DNA of 64,000 nucleotides, from the NCBI GenBank assembly GCA_021414025.1, contig JAIOPG010000002.1:496001-560000 (forward strand), written 5' to 3'. Every line of letters begins with the position of its first letter. Within the stretch, counting starts at the first letter, position 1. The DNA comes from Planctomycetota bacterium. Its GTDB lineage: Bacteria > Planctomycetota > Phycisphaerae > Phycisphaerales > SM1A02. The notes beneath the pieces were generated by a model, which saw nothing but the letters and a program-made list of their open reading frames with translations, did no database searches and was not told where the DNA came from. Made by a program: the position numbers and the translations under genes. Positions 44,310 through 52,742 of the stretch are shown piece after piece.

Positions 44310-45449
44310 CTACGAAATCCCCTTCAACCGCATCTTCAACTCTTCCGGCTTGGGCGTGGCTTCGAGCGCGACCTTGGTGTGCACCATTTCGGTTTCGACC
44401 AGTTTCACCAGGCTGGTGGTGAAGTCGCACATGCCCTCGGAGACGCTCTGCTTCATGATCTCCAGCAGCTCGCCTTCGCGGGCCTCGAGGATGTACTTCT
44501 GCACGACCGGGGTGTTGATCAGGATTTCCAGCGCCGGCAGGCGCGCGATGTTCTCGTGCAGCGTGGGCAGCAGCTTCTGGTAGATGATCGCCCGAAGATT
44601 GAAGGCCAGCAGCTTGCGGATCTGGTCGCGCTCCTGCTCGGGGAAGAGGTCGTAGATGCGGCCGAAGGTCTGCCAGGCGCTGGAGGCATGGATGGTTCCA
44701 AAGACCAGGTGGCCGGTTTCGGCGGCGCGAATCGCCGCCTCGAAGGTCTCGTGGTCGCGCATTTCGCCGACCAGCACGACGTCGGGATTTTCGCGCACCA
44801 GGGCGCGAAGGGCCTCGTTGAAGGAGGCGCAATCAATGCCCACCTCACGCTGGTTGATCATCGCCTTGTCGTCGGTGAAGACATACTCGATGGGATCCTC
44901 GAGCGTGACGATGTGCACCTTCTTGCGCTCGTTCACATACTGCAGCATGGCAGCGATGGTGGTGCTCTTGCCGGAGCCGGTCACGCCCGAAAGCAGGATC
45001 AGCCCCTGGGCCACCAGCGAAATTTCGCCCAGGATCGGCGGCAGGTAGAGCTCCTCGAAGCGGCGGATCTTGCTGGAGATCAGTCGCGCGGCCACGCTGG
45101 GGTTGCCGCGGGCCATGAAGAGATTCACGCGGAATCGGCTCTTCGGGTCGTAGTCGTAGGCGAAGTCGATCTGGCCCTTCTTGCAGAAGATCGCGTACTG
45201 CGCCTCGTCGAGGACGTCCTTGGCCATCTGGAAGAGGTCGGCGGGGTTCACCACCGGCGACTTCAGCGCCTGCAGCTGGCCCTTGTGGCGGATGCGCGGC
45301 GCCGAGCCGCTCTTGATGATGAGATCGCTTCCGTTGATCGCGATGATGGCCTTGAGCCAGCTGTCCCAGATCTTCTTGCCCTCGCCGGGGGAGGTTCCCG
45401 CGTCATGGTGGACAGGATTCGCGTTGGTTTCGGTGGCGGGGCCTGACAT
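44310..45449 (-). CDS. PilT-like type IV pilus retraction-type ATPase
   Basis: From the ATG at 45449, with GGAG nine bases upstream, the protein is 379 residues. It carries [15 protein letters not shown] (Walker A), [14 protein letters not shown] (Asp box), [21 protein letters not shown] (here read as [15 protein letters not shown], Walker B) and [12 protein letters not shown] (His box), the full set for an active PilT/PilU-type hexameric ATPase. No pilin, PilC or PilQ gene is in the window. A longer frame through the complementary guaB strand was rejected. It is divergent from guaB and leads the operon with the degenerate GspE-like and CvpA-like genes. Confidence 0.9.
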   Translation of the reverse strand: MSGPATETNANPVHHDAGTSPGEGKKIWDSWLKAIIAINGSDLIIKSGSAPRIRHKGQLQALKSPVVNPADLFQMAKDVLDEAQYAIFCKKGQIDFAYDYDPKSRFRVNLFMARGNPSVAARLISSKIRRFEELYLPPILGEISLVAQGLILLSGVTGSGKSTTIAAMLQYVNERKKVHIVTLEDPIEYVFTDDKAMINQREVGIDCASFNEALRALVRENPDVVLVGEMRDHETFEAAIRAAETGHLVFGTIHASSAWQTFGRIYDLFPEQERDQIRKLLAFNLRAIIYQKLLPTLHENIARLPALEILINTPVVQKYILEAREGELLEIMKQSVSEGMCDFTTSLVKLVETEMVHTKVALEATPKPEELKMRLKGIS

Positions 45450-45563
45450 GCGTTTCTCCAAAGAGGGTCTAAGAGTAACAGGGGAAGCCGGGGTGGTGGA
45501 GCCTCCGGCAAATGTCGGGCGGGGCCTCTTGACTTCCGGCCATGGGGAAGGGATCGTCCACCA

Positions 45564-47045
45564 ATGGCAGACCGCATTTCCCTCGAAGGGCTCACTTTCG
45601 ACGATGTGCTTCTTGTTCCCCGCTACAGCGAGGTGACCCCCGACCGGGTGGACACGCGCACGCGGCTGACGCCGAAAATCGAGCTCCGCGTTCCGATCGT
45701 TTCCGCGCCCATGGACACCGTCACCGAGGCGCTGCTGGCGATCGCCCTGGCCCAGGAGGGCGGGCTCGGCGTCATCCACCGCAACATGACGCCGGAGCGG
45801 CAGGCCCGCGAGGTCGCCCGCGTGAAGCGCAGCGAGAACGGCGTGATCGCCGACCCGGTGGTGCTCTCCCCCGACGACATGATGGCCAAGGCCAAGCGGC
45901 TCATGAGCGAGCAGGGGGTCAGCGGATTCCCGGTGACCGAAGATGGCAAGAGCCGCGGCAAGGTGGTCGGCATCCTCACCCGCCGCGACATGAAGTTCCT
46001 CGACTCCCCCGACGGCCACAAGGTGGGAGAAGTCATGACCCGCGGCAACCTGGTGACGGCCCCGGCCGACATCACGCCCGCCAACGCCGAGCGCCTGATG
46101 GTGGAGCGACGCGTGGAGAAGCTGCTGCTGGTGGACGCCAAGGGATGCCTGGCCGGCCTGATCACGATGCGCGACCTGGAGAACTTCTCCAAGCACGCGG
46201 CCGCCTGCCGAGATTCGCGCGGACGTCTGCGCGTGGGCGCGTCGATCGGCGTGGCCCAGTACGACCGTGCCGAGGCGCTGCTGGCGGCCGATGTGGACCT
46301 GCTGGTGGTGGACACCGCGCATGGACACAGCAAGAACGTGATTGAGACCGTGAAGGAGCTGAAGAAGCGCTTCAAGATCGAGGTGGTGGCGGGCAACGTG
46401 GGCACCAGCGACGGCGCCAAGGCCCTGGTCGACGCGGGATGCGACGCCATCAAGGTGGGCATCGGCCCCGGCTCGATCTGCACCACTCGGATCGTCACCG
46501 GCGTGGGCGTGCCGCAGATCAGCGCGATCATGGAGAGCGTGCATGGCGCCGGCAAGGTCCCGGTCATCGCCGACGGCGGCATCCGCCAGTCGGGCGACGT
46601 GGCCAAGGCGATCGCGGCCGGAGCCTCGGCGGTCATGCTGGGCGGATTGTTCGCCGGACTCGATGAGAGCCCGGGCGAACTCGTGCTGCACCGCGGGCGG
46701 CGCTTCAAGAGCTACCGCGGCATGGGCAGCGAAGGCGCCATGATCGCCGGAAGCGCCGACCGCTACGGCCAGGGCTCCATCATGGACAGCCGCAAGCTGG
46801 TCCCCGAGGGCGTGGAGGGCCGCGTGCCCTATCGCGGCTCGCTGGCGGACTTCACCTACCAGATCGTCGGCGGCGTCCGCGCCGCGATGGGCTATTGCGG
46901 CTGCCAGACGCTCGATCAGCTTCGCAAGGAGGCCCGCTTCGTGAAGATCTCCTCGGCCAGCCTGCTGGAGAGCCATCCGCACTCCATTCAGATCACCAAG
47001 GAAAGCCCCAACTACTCTGCTGGATCATTTGGCGGACTTGATTAA
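45564..47045 (+). CDS. guaB: Inosine-5'-monophosphate dehydrogenase
   Basis: The 493-residue enzyme starts with [17 protein letters not shown], has a CBS-domain pair at about residues 95-205 ([18 protein letters not shown], then the second at [16 protein letters not shown]), and the catalytic loop [17 protein letters not shown] with the active Cys near residue 302. [21 protein letters not shown] and [12 protein letters not shown] complete the IMP site. It oxidises IMP to XMP, the first step to GMP. GGAAGGG lies about 14 bases upstream of the ATG. It is divergent from the PilT-like gene. Confidence 0.97.
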   Translation: MADRISLEGLTFDDVLLVPRYSEVTPDRVDTRTRLTPKIELRVPIVSAPMDTVTEALLAIALAQEGGLGVIHRNMTPERQAREVARVKRSENGVIADPVVLSPDDMMAKAKRLMSEQGVSGFPVTEDGKSRGKVVGILTRRDMKFLDSPDGHKVGEVMTRGNLVTAPADITPANAERLMVERRVEKLLLVDAKGCLAGLITMRDLENFSKHAAACRDSRGRLRVGASIGVAQYDRAEALLAADVDLLVVDTAHGHSKNVIETVKELKKRFKIEVVAGNVGTSDGAKALVDAGCDAIKVGIGPGSICTTRIVTGVGVPQISAIMESVHGAGKVPVIADGGIRQSGDVAKAIAAGASAVMLGGLFAGLDESPGELVLHRGRRFKSYRGMGSEGAMIAGSADRYGQGSIMDSRKLVPEGVEGRVPYRGSLADFTYQIVGGVRAAMGYCGCQTLDQLRKEARFVKISSASLLESHPHSIQITKESPNYSAGSFGGLD

Positions 47046-47058
47046 ACTTGACGACTCT

Positions 47059-47078
47059 CCCGCGCGCAGCGGCGCGGG
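47059..47078 (+). terminator. GC-rich hairpin after guaB
   Basis: CCCGCGC (47059-47065) pairs with GCGCGGG (47072-47078) around a six-base loop, 14 bp past the guaB stop. No T-run follows, so it may be a weak or Rho-assisted terminator or simply a stable hairpin before the tRNA gene. Confidence 0.3.
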
Positions 47079-47119
47079 CGGGCTTGGTTGGGCGCGAACG
47101 AAAGTGATGGAAACACCTT

Positions 47120-47205
47120 GCCGGTGTGGCGGAATTGGCAGACGCGATGGACTCAAAATCCATTGCCCCTCGCGGGGCGTGCAGGTTCGATTCCTGTCTC
47201 CGGCA
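47120..47205 (+). tRNA. tRNA-Leu (anticodon CAA)
   Basis: A class II tRNA folds with acceptor GCCGGTG/CTCCGGC, D-arm GCGGAATTGGCAGACGC, anticodon stem ATGGA/TCCAT with loop CTCAAAA giving CAA, a long variable arm (TGCCCCTCGCGGGGCG), and T-arm GCAGGTTCGATTCCTGT. Anticodon CAA reads UUG leucine codons. The acceptor has a T6-T67 mismatch. A73 is present, CCA is not encoded, and five T follow at once. Confidence 0.94.
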
Positions 47206-47212
47206 TTTTTGT

Positions 47213-48334
47213 ATGCTGCCAAGCGTGATCAAACGATCCGCTTGCACAACTCGTCCGGCGGGCATGCGACTGGTCATGATGTTGATGGCGATGGCGATCG
47301 CCGGCGCTGCCTTCGGGGCGCTTCCTGAAATTTGCGCCACCACCGGCGGAGATTTGCCCAACACCACCGGGGAGCCGGGCAATGTGGTGCTGCCAAGCAT
47401 TCTCGATCCGCACAGCCCGCCCGCGCGGCTGATCCGCGAGCTCTCCTGGCTGGTGCTGGGCATCTGCGCCGGACTCTTCGTGCTGGTGGAGGGCATGATC
47501 TTCTACGGCGTCGTCAAGTATCGGCGTCGCCGCGACGACAAGACCAAGGACGAGCCGCGACAGGTCTACGGCAGCAACCCGGTGGAAATTGCCTGGACCA
47601 TCATTCCGCTGCTGATCGTCTTCGTGCTGACGCTCACCACGGTGCGGACCATCCGCTCGATCGAGTTGACCCAACCCCCCGCGGATGCCCTGCACGTGGT
47701 GGCGATCGGCCATCAATGGTGGTGGGAATACCGTTATCCCGATCCCGACGGAACCGGCGGCGAGGTCATCGTGGCCAACGAGATGCACGTTCCGGTGAAC
47801 CGGCCGGTGTGGGTCCGCCTGGAAAGCGCGGATGTGATCCACTCCTGGTGGGTGCCCGCGCTCACCGGCAAGACCGACCTGCTGCCCAACCACACCAACC
47901 ACACCTGGTTCAACGCGGAGAACGAGGGGATCTATCTGGGCCAGTGCGCCGAGTATTGCGGCAACCAGCACGCGGGCATGCTGCTGCGCGTCGTCGCGAC
48001 GCAGCCTGAGGAGTTCGACGCGTGGCTTCGAGCTCAGGCGGCGCCCACGGTTCATGACACCACCGTCGCCGAGGGGCGCGAGATTTTCCAGGAGTTCGCC
48101 TGCTCCAATTGCCACACCGTGAAGGGAGTCTCCGACGGGCAGTTCGCGCCGGATCTCACTCACTTGATGAGCCGACAGACCATCGCCTCGGGGGTCGCGC
48201 CGCTGGACGCCGCGACGCTGAAGGCGTGGATCGCCGATCCGCAGATTCTCAAGCCGGGCTGCAACATGCCCAGCCTGCAGTTGGATCCGCAGGAGCTCGA
48301 CGCCGTGACCTCCTACCTGCTGACGCTCCGTTGA
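47213..48334 (+). CDS. coxB: caa3-type cytochrome c oxidase subunit II with fused cytochrome c
   Basis: The protein has two membrane segments (about residues 85-110 and 125-150) and then the CuA domain, with CAEYCGNQHAGM giving the two Cys, His and Met CuA ligands. A C-terminal cytochrome c domain follows, with CSNCH haem binding and Met in GCNMPSLQL. Such a fusion defines caa3-type oxidases. From the ATG at 47213 it is 373 residues with a signal-like N-terminus; an ATG at 47264 is an alternative. The start lies eight bases after the tRNA-Leu. It leads the coxB-coxA-coxC run. Confidence 0.94.
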   Translation: MLPSVIKRSACTTRPAGMRLVMMLMAMAIAGAAFGALPEICATTGGDLPNTTGEPGNVVLPSILDPHSPPARLIRELSWLVLGICAGLFVLVEGMIFYGVVKYRRRRDDKTKDEPRQVYGSNPVEIAWTIIPLLIVFVLTLTTVRTIRSIELTQPPADALHVVAIGHQWWWEYRYPDPDGTGGEVIVANEMHVPVNRPVWVRLESADVIHSWWVPALTGKTDLLPNHTNHTWFNAENEGIYLGQCAEYCGNQHAGMLLRVVATQPEEFDAWLRAQAAPTVHDTTVAEGREIFQEFACSNCHTVKGVSDGQFAPDLTHLMSRQTIASGVAPLDAATLKAWIADPQILKPGCNMPSLQLDPQELDAVTSYLLTLR

Positions 48335-48338
48335 AGCC

Positions 48339-50012
48339 ATGACCACCGTCCCCGCCCCCATCCATTCAACGAGCGACCCGCGCATGGGCTTGGGCGAGCG
48401 GCTGCACGGCTGGGCGGTCTCCGTGGATCACAAGCGGCTGGGCATCATGTACATCGCCGCGGGGCTGATCTTTTTCGTCATCGCCGGCCTCGAGGCCACG
48501 CTGATGCGACTGCAGTTGATCGCACCGCTCAACGATGTTCTGACGCCCCAGGGCTTCAACCAGATGTTCACCATGCATGGCACCACCATGGTCTTCCTGG
48601 TGGGCATGCCGGTGCTGCTGGGCTTCGGGAACTACCTGATTCCGCTGATGATCGGCGCCCGCGACATGGCCTTCCCGCGGCTCAACGCCTTTGGCCTCTG
48701 GCTCTTCGTCTTCGGCGGCATCCTTCTCTACTACTCATGGATCGGCGGCGACGGTTTGTATGGACTGGGCGGCGCGCCGGACACCGGGTGGTTCGCCTAC
48801 TCGCCGCTGACCAGCAAGGCCTTCAGCGTCGGACACGCGACCGACTACTGGATTCTGGGCATCATGGTGAGCGGCTTCGGCAGCATGACGACCGCGATCA
48901 ATTTCATCGCCACGATTCTCTGCATGCGCTGTCCGGGCATGACCATGATGCGCATGCCGCTCTTTGTCTGGCTGATGCTCACCGTGGCCATTCTGGTACT
49001 GGTGGCGCTGCCGGTGCTGACCGGGGCGCAGGTGATGCTTCTGCTGGACCGCTTCCTGGGGGCGCACTTCTTCGATCCGCAGCAGGAGGGCAGCGTGATC
49101 CTCTGGCAGCATCTCTTCTGGTTCTTCGGCCATCCCGAGGTCTACATCCTGGTGCTGCCCGCCTTCGGCTTCATCAGCGAGATCATTCCAGTCTTCAGCC
49201 GCAAGGTGATCTTCGGCTATCCGCTGATGGTGGCGGCGACCGTGTCCATCGCCTTCATCTCGCTGGGGGTCTGGGCCCACCACATGTTCGTCATCGGCAT
49301 GCCGCCCTGGCTCAACTCGCTTTTCGCGGCGAGCACCTTCCTGATCGCGGTGCCCACCGGCATGAAGATGTTTAACTGGATCGGCACGATGTGGGGGGGG
49401 CGGATCCGCTTCGACACGCCCATGCTCTTCGCCACCGGCTTCCTGGTGATGTTCCTCTTCGGCGGGCTGACCGGCATCATGCTCGCAGTGGTTCCCTTCG
49501 ACTGGCAATTGTCCGACAGCTACTTCGTAGTCGGGCACTTCCATTACGTGCTCTTCGGCGGCACGATTCTGGCGGTCTTCGCGGCGATCTTCTACTGGTT
49601 CCCCAAGGCCTTCGGGCGCATGCTCTCGGAGCCGATGGGGCAGTGGACCTTCTGGCTGCTGATGATCGGCCTGACGCTGGTCTTCCTGCCCATGCACATG
49701 AGCGGGATCTTGGGCATGCCGCGGCGCGTCTACACCTACCAGCCGGGGCGCGGCTTCGAGATTTGGAACCTGATCTCCACCATCGGAGTTCCCTTTCAGA
49801 TCGCGGCCGTGCTGCTGCTGGTGATCAACGTCGTCAAGTCGCTCAAGTCGGGGCGCGTCGCGGGTCCCGACCCGTGGGACGCGTGGACGCTGGAGTGGGA
49901 GACGGCCAGTCCGCCGCCGAGCGAGAATTTTCGCAAGATTCCAACCTGCACCAGTGCGCGGCCGCTGTGGGACCGCAAGCACCCGGAGGATCCCGATTCA
50001 AACTACGAGTAG
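48339..50012 (+). CDS. coxA: Cytochrome c oxidase subunit I
   Basis: The 557-residue protein has 12 membrane segments and the haem-copper ligands: MHGTTMVFLV near residue 73 (haem a), FWFFGHPEVYILVLP near 260 (CuB His with the crosslinked Tyr and the D-channel Glu), WAHHMFVIGMP near 308 (CuB His pair), and VVGHFHYVLFGG near 393 (haems a and a3). The HPEVY sequence is that of A-family oxidases. It reduces oxygen and pumps protons. It lies 4 bp after coxB and is followed 54 bp on by coxC. Confidence 0.96.
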   Translation: MTTVPAPIHSTSDPRMGLGERLHGWAVSVDHKRLGIMYIAAGLIFFVIAGLEATLMRLQLIAPLNDVLTPQGFNQMFTMHGTTMVFLVGMPVLLGFGNYLIPLMIGARDMAFPRLNAFGLWLFVFGGILLYYSWIGGDGLYGLGGAPDTGWFAYSPLTSKAFSVGHATDYWILGIMVSGFGSMTTAINFIATILCMRCPGMTMMRMPLFVWLMLTVAILVLVALPVLTGAQVMLLLDRFLGAHFFDPQQEGSVILWQHLFWFFGHPEVYILVLPAFGFISEIIPVFSRKVIFGYPLMVAATVSIAFISLGVWAHHMFVIGMPPWLNSLFAASTFLIAVPTGMKMFNWIGTMWGGRIRFDTPMLFATGFLVMFLFGGLTGIMLAVVPFDWQLSDSYFVVGHFHYVLFGGTILAVFAAIFYWFPKAFGRMLSEPMGQWTFWLLMIGLTLVFLPMHMSGILGMPRRVYTYQPGRGFEIWNLISTIGVPFQIAAVLLLVINVVKSLKSGRVAGPDPWDAWTLEWETASPPPSENFRKIPTCTSARPLWDRKHPEDPDSNYE

Positions 50013-50066
50013 GACCCAAGACATGCGCAGCGACATACGAACCATGATCCATCACGAGTCCACGCC

Positions 50067-50669
50067 ATGAGCTCCATGCCACTGGCCCATTCCGCGCCCG
50101 CATCGATGCCCTCGCGCGGCAAGGTGGGCATGATCTGCCTCATCGGCATGGAGAGCTGGTTCTTCGCCGGCTTCATCGTGGCCTACCTCTTCTACATCGG
50201 CAAGAGCTCGACGGGCCCGCAGCCGCGCGACGTGCTGGACCTCAAGCCCGTGCTGGTGAATTCGGCGGCGCTGATCGCCAGCTCCTTCACGGTGGTCGCG
50301 GCGCTGCGGAAGCTGGCCCGCGACGAAATGGGGGCCTTCAAGTTCTGGATGGCGCTGACAATCCTGCTCGGCGGATATTTCATCTACGGCACCGGCGTGG
50401 AATGGAAGGGGCTGATTGAGGATCGGCACCTGACGATCTCGACCAACCTCTTCGGCACCACTTTCTACAGCCTGGTCGGTTTCCACGCCTTCCACGTGGT
50501 GGTCGGGCTGCTGATGCTCACTTCGATCCTGATCCTCTCCATGCTCGGCCATATCAACGTGGTGCGCGACCACATGCGCATCGAGCTGGTCAGCTGGTAC
50601 TGGCACTTCGTGGACGTGGTCTGGATCTTCGTCTTCACGACGGTCTACATCGTGGGGATGCGGCCATGA
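50067..50669 (+). CDS. coxC: Cytochrome c oxidase subunit III
   Basis: The 200-residue protein has five membrane segments, with IGMESWFFAGFIVAYLFY near residue 26 and SLVGFHAFHVVVGLLML near 134. SWYWHFVDVVWIFVFTTVYI near 176 is the C-terminal signature of subunit III. The five-segment form lacks the first two helices of the long version. It stabilises the core during turnover. Its stop overlaps the next start (ATGA). Confidence 0.93.
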   Translation: MSSMPLAHSAPASMPSRGKVGMICLIGMESWFFAGFIVAYLFYIGKSSTGPQPRDVLDLKPVLVNSAALIASSFTVVAALRKLARDEMGAFKFWMALTILLGGYFIYGTGVEWKGLIEDRHLTISTNLFGTTFYSLVGFHAFHVVVGLLMLTSILILSMLGHINVVRDHMRIELVSWYWHFVDVVWIFVFTTVYIVGMRP

Positions 50670-51490
50670 GCGCGCGAGACCACGAAAAGATCCGCGGCCG
50701 CGAGGCGCCCTATCTGCGCGGCGTTCCCGAGTCCACCGGGGCGCCGATGATCGCGGCCTTCGGCGTGACCCTGCTCTTCGCGGGGTTGATCACCAGCCCG
50801 ATGGTGATGTTGGTGGGAGTGATCTGCATGATCGTGGGTTTCATCGGCTGGATCCGGACTGTGTTTCCAAACGAGGCCCTGGAGATGCTTCCCATCGGCA
50901 GCGAGATTCCGGAGCCGGCGCCGCGCTTCGACGCGAATCCGCGCAGCGAGCGCGTCTCGCTTCCCGAGGAGATCCAGCCCTACCGATCGGGCGTGCTCGG
51001 CGGGCTCATCGGCGGCATCGCGATGGCCGCGGTCGCCATTGGCTGGGGCGTGCTCAAGGCGGGCAGCTTCTGGATGCCGATCAATCTCCTCGCCGGAATT
51101 TTCCTGCCTTCGGTCGAGGCGGCGAACGTCGACGCCTTGAAAGTGTTCCACCTGGACTGGTTCATCACCGCGGTGGTGATTCATCTGGTGGGCTGCGTGT
51201 TGGTGGGCTTGGTGTATGCCATCGCCTTGCCGATTGCGCCGCGGCGACCGGTGCTCTTCGGCGGCGTCGTGGCCCCGATCCTCTGGACCGGCGTGCTTTA
51301 CGGCAGCATCGGCATCATCAATCCGGCGCTGGAGCAGCATGTCTCCTGGCGCTGGTTCATCGCCAGCCAGGTGGCTTTCGGCGTGACCTGCGGATTCGTG
51401 ATCAGTCGCTGGACCAAGGTGCCGACCATGCAGAAGTGGTCGCTGCAGGAGCGGTTCCACCTCGAGGGGAACAGGGAAACGAAGCCATGA
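50666..51490 (+). CDS. Membrane protein with subunit IV-like N-terminus
   Basis: The 274-residue protein begins with a short helix pair like caa3 subunit IV (APMIAAFGVTLLFAGLITSP, then MVMLVGVICMIVGFIGWI). It continues with about five more membrane segments (VLGGLIGGIAMAAVAIGWG, HLDWFITAVVIHLVGCVLVG and others), making it larger than usual subunit IV (about 100 residues). The position between coxC and the cytochrome c lipoprotein, with ATGA overlaps on both sides, makes it part of the oxidase or of a linker to the bc complex. The exact role is unknown. Confidence 0.7.
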   Translation: MSARDHEKIRGREAPYLRGVPESTGAPMIAAFGVTLLFAGLITSPMVMLVGVICMIVGFIGWIRTVFPNEALEMLPIGSEIPEPAPRFDANPRSERVSLPEEIQPYRSGVLGGLIGGIAMAAVAIGWGVLKAGSFWMPINLLAGIFLPSVEAANVDALKVFHLDWFITAVVIHLVGCVLVGLVYAIALPIAPRRPVLFGGVVAPILWTGVLYGSIGIINPALEQHVSWRWFIASQVAFGVTCGFVISRWTKVPTMQKWSLQERFHLEGNRETKP

Positions 51491-52215
51491 CGCCGCGCCT
51501 TCGAAAATCCCTGGCTGCGGCTCTCGCCGGATCGGCCTGCGCCTTGTCCGCGAGCCTCGCCGCGTGCGGCAGGATCGGCACGACCAAGCCGGCGGAAACG
51601 GCAGTGGTTTCCCTGCCTCAGGCAGCGCTGGCCAAGTACGCGCAGAATTGCTCCGCCTGTCATGGCGCCGACGGCGTCAATGGCGCCGCGCGGCCTCTGG
51701 CTGACGCGAACTATCTGGCCAGCGTGGGCCGCGAGTCGATCATCGCCATCACGACAAGCGGTGTGCGCGGAGGATTCTGTCCTGGCTCGGGCCCGGGCTC
51801 GCTGGCCAACTGGGACAGCAAGCAGGTCGCCGCATTCGTCGATGGATTGATGGAAGCATGGGGCAAGGGCGGAGTCGCACTCTCCATTCCGTGGTCGGTG
51901 AAGTCGGCCAGCTCCGGTGATGCGTCGCGCGGGCGAGGCGTCTACGCCGCGATGTGCCAATCCTGCCACGGCGCGCCGGGATCCCAATCCGCCTCAAGCG
52001 CCGGCAGCGTGACCGACCCCAATTATTTGCGCTTGATCACCGACCAGGGCCTGCGCTCCGCGATCATCTTTGGCCGGCCCGCGCGCGGCATGCCCGCCTG
52101 GAGCGGTCCCTTTCCGAACCAGCCTGCCGATCGAAAGCTGTCCGCCCAGGAAGTCTCCGATGTCACGGCGTTTCTGCGTTCCACCACGAGCCTGAAATCA
52201 CAGGAGCAACCATGA
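51487..52215 (+). CDS. Dihaem cytochrome c lipoprotein
   Basis: The 242-residue protein has a lipoprotein signal (ALSASLAAC, Cys near residue 27) and two CxxCH haem sites, NCSACHGADG near 56 and CQSCHGAPGS near 158. Each domain resembles a monohaem class I cytochrome c. It probably shuttles electrons from the bc complex to caa3 at the periplasmic membrane face. It overlaps the subunit IV-like gene and the Rieske gene by ATGA. The longer in-frame opening upstream was rejected in favour of the start that places the lipobox correctly. Confidence 0.9.
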   Translation: MTPRLRKSLAAALAGSACALSASLAACGRIGTTKPAETAVVSLPQAALAKYAQNCSACHGADGVNGAARPLADANYLASVGRESIIAITTSGVRGGFCPGSGPGSLANWDSKQVAAFVDGLMEAWGKGGVALSIPWSVKSASSGDASRGRGVYAAMCQSCHGAPGSQSASSAGSVTDPNYLRLITDQGLRSAIIFGRPARGMPAWSGPFPNQPADRKLSAQEVSDVTAFLRSTTSLKSQEQP

Positions 52216-52742
52216 GCTGCGATTGTCCACATTCCCCCGGCTCCACGCCGCCGCCCAGCGCCCGCCGCGGCGTCCTGCTGAAGATCGGCGTCGGCTTGAT
52301 GGGAATCGGCGGCGCCATCGCGGCGATTCCGCTGATCGGTTACGCCATCACTCCTTCGCTGAAGAAGTACAAGAACACCTGGATCGATCTTGGCGACACC
52401 GGCAATTTTCCCGAGGGGGAGACGCGCCTGGGCAAGTTCACCAATCCCAACGCCTCGCCCAGTGATGGCGCCAGCGCCGAACAGGCGGTCTGGGTGCGCT
52501 CCTTCAAGCCGAAACAGTTTCAGGTCTTCGCGGTCAACTGCGCCCACCTCGGCTGTCCGGTGAAGTGGTTTCAGCAGAGCAAACTTTTCATGTGCCCATG
52601 TCACGGCGGCGTCTACTACGAGGATGGCAGCCGCGCCAGCGGACCGCCGCCGCGCGGGCTCTTTGAATACAAGTGGAAGATCGAAAACGGCCGCCTGTTC
52701 ATCGACGCCGGGCGCCTGCCGGGCCTGGAGGAAAGCGCCTGA
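52212..52742 (+). CDS. Rieske iron-sulfur protein of the bc complex
   Basis: The 176-residue protein has a membrane anchor near residues 22-46 and the Rieske cluster ligands CAHLGC (near 114) and CPCHGG (near 133), followed by the usual EDGSRASGPPPRGL. It takes electrons from quinol at cytochrome b and passes them to cytochrome c. GPPPR is the conserved proline loop. The start overlaps the cytochrome c stop (ATGA) and cytochrome b begins immediately after its stop. Confidence 0.94.
   Translation: MSCDCPHSPGSTPPPSARRGVLLKIGVGLMGIGGAIAAIPLIGYAITPSLKKYKNTWIDLGDTGNFPEGETRLGKFTNPNASPSDGASAEQAVWVRSFKPKQFQVFAVNCAHLGCPVKWFQQSKLFMCPCHGGVYYEDGSRASGPPPRGLFEYKWKIENGRLFIDAGRLPGLEESA

Noticed and set aside
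42753-45446. Long plus-strand open frame of 897 codons
   Set aside because: It lies antisense to the GspE-like and PilT-like genes, has no recognisable motif, and is an expected shadow of GC-rich coding DNA.
45530-45552. TTGACT as -35 of a guaB promoter
   Set aside because: A -10 at normal spacing would be GATCGT, only three matches, and would put the transcript start on the ATG although a ribosome binding site is present.
47126-47212. Extended N-terminus of coxB starting inside the tRNA-Leu
   Set aside because: That stretch is a well-folded tRNA gene; the coxB start is at 47213 or 47264.
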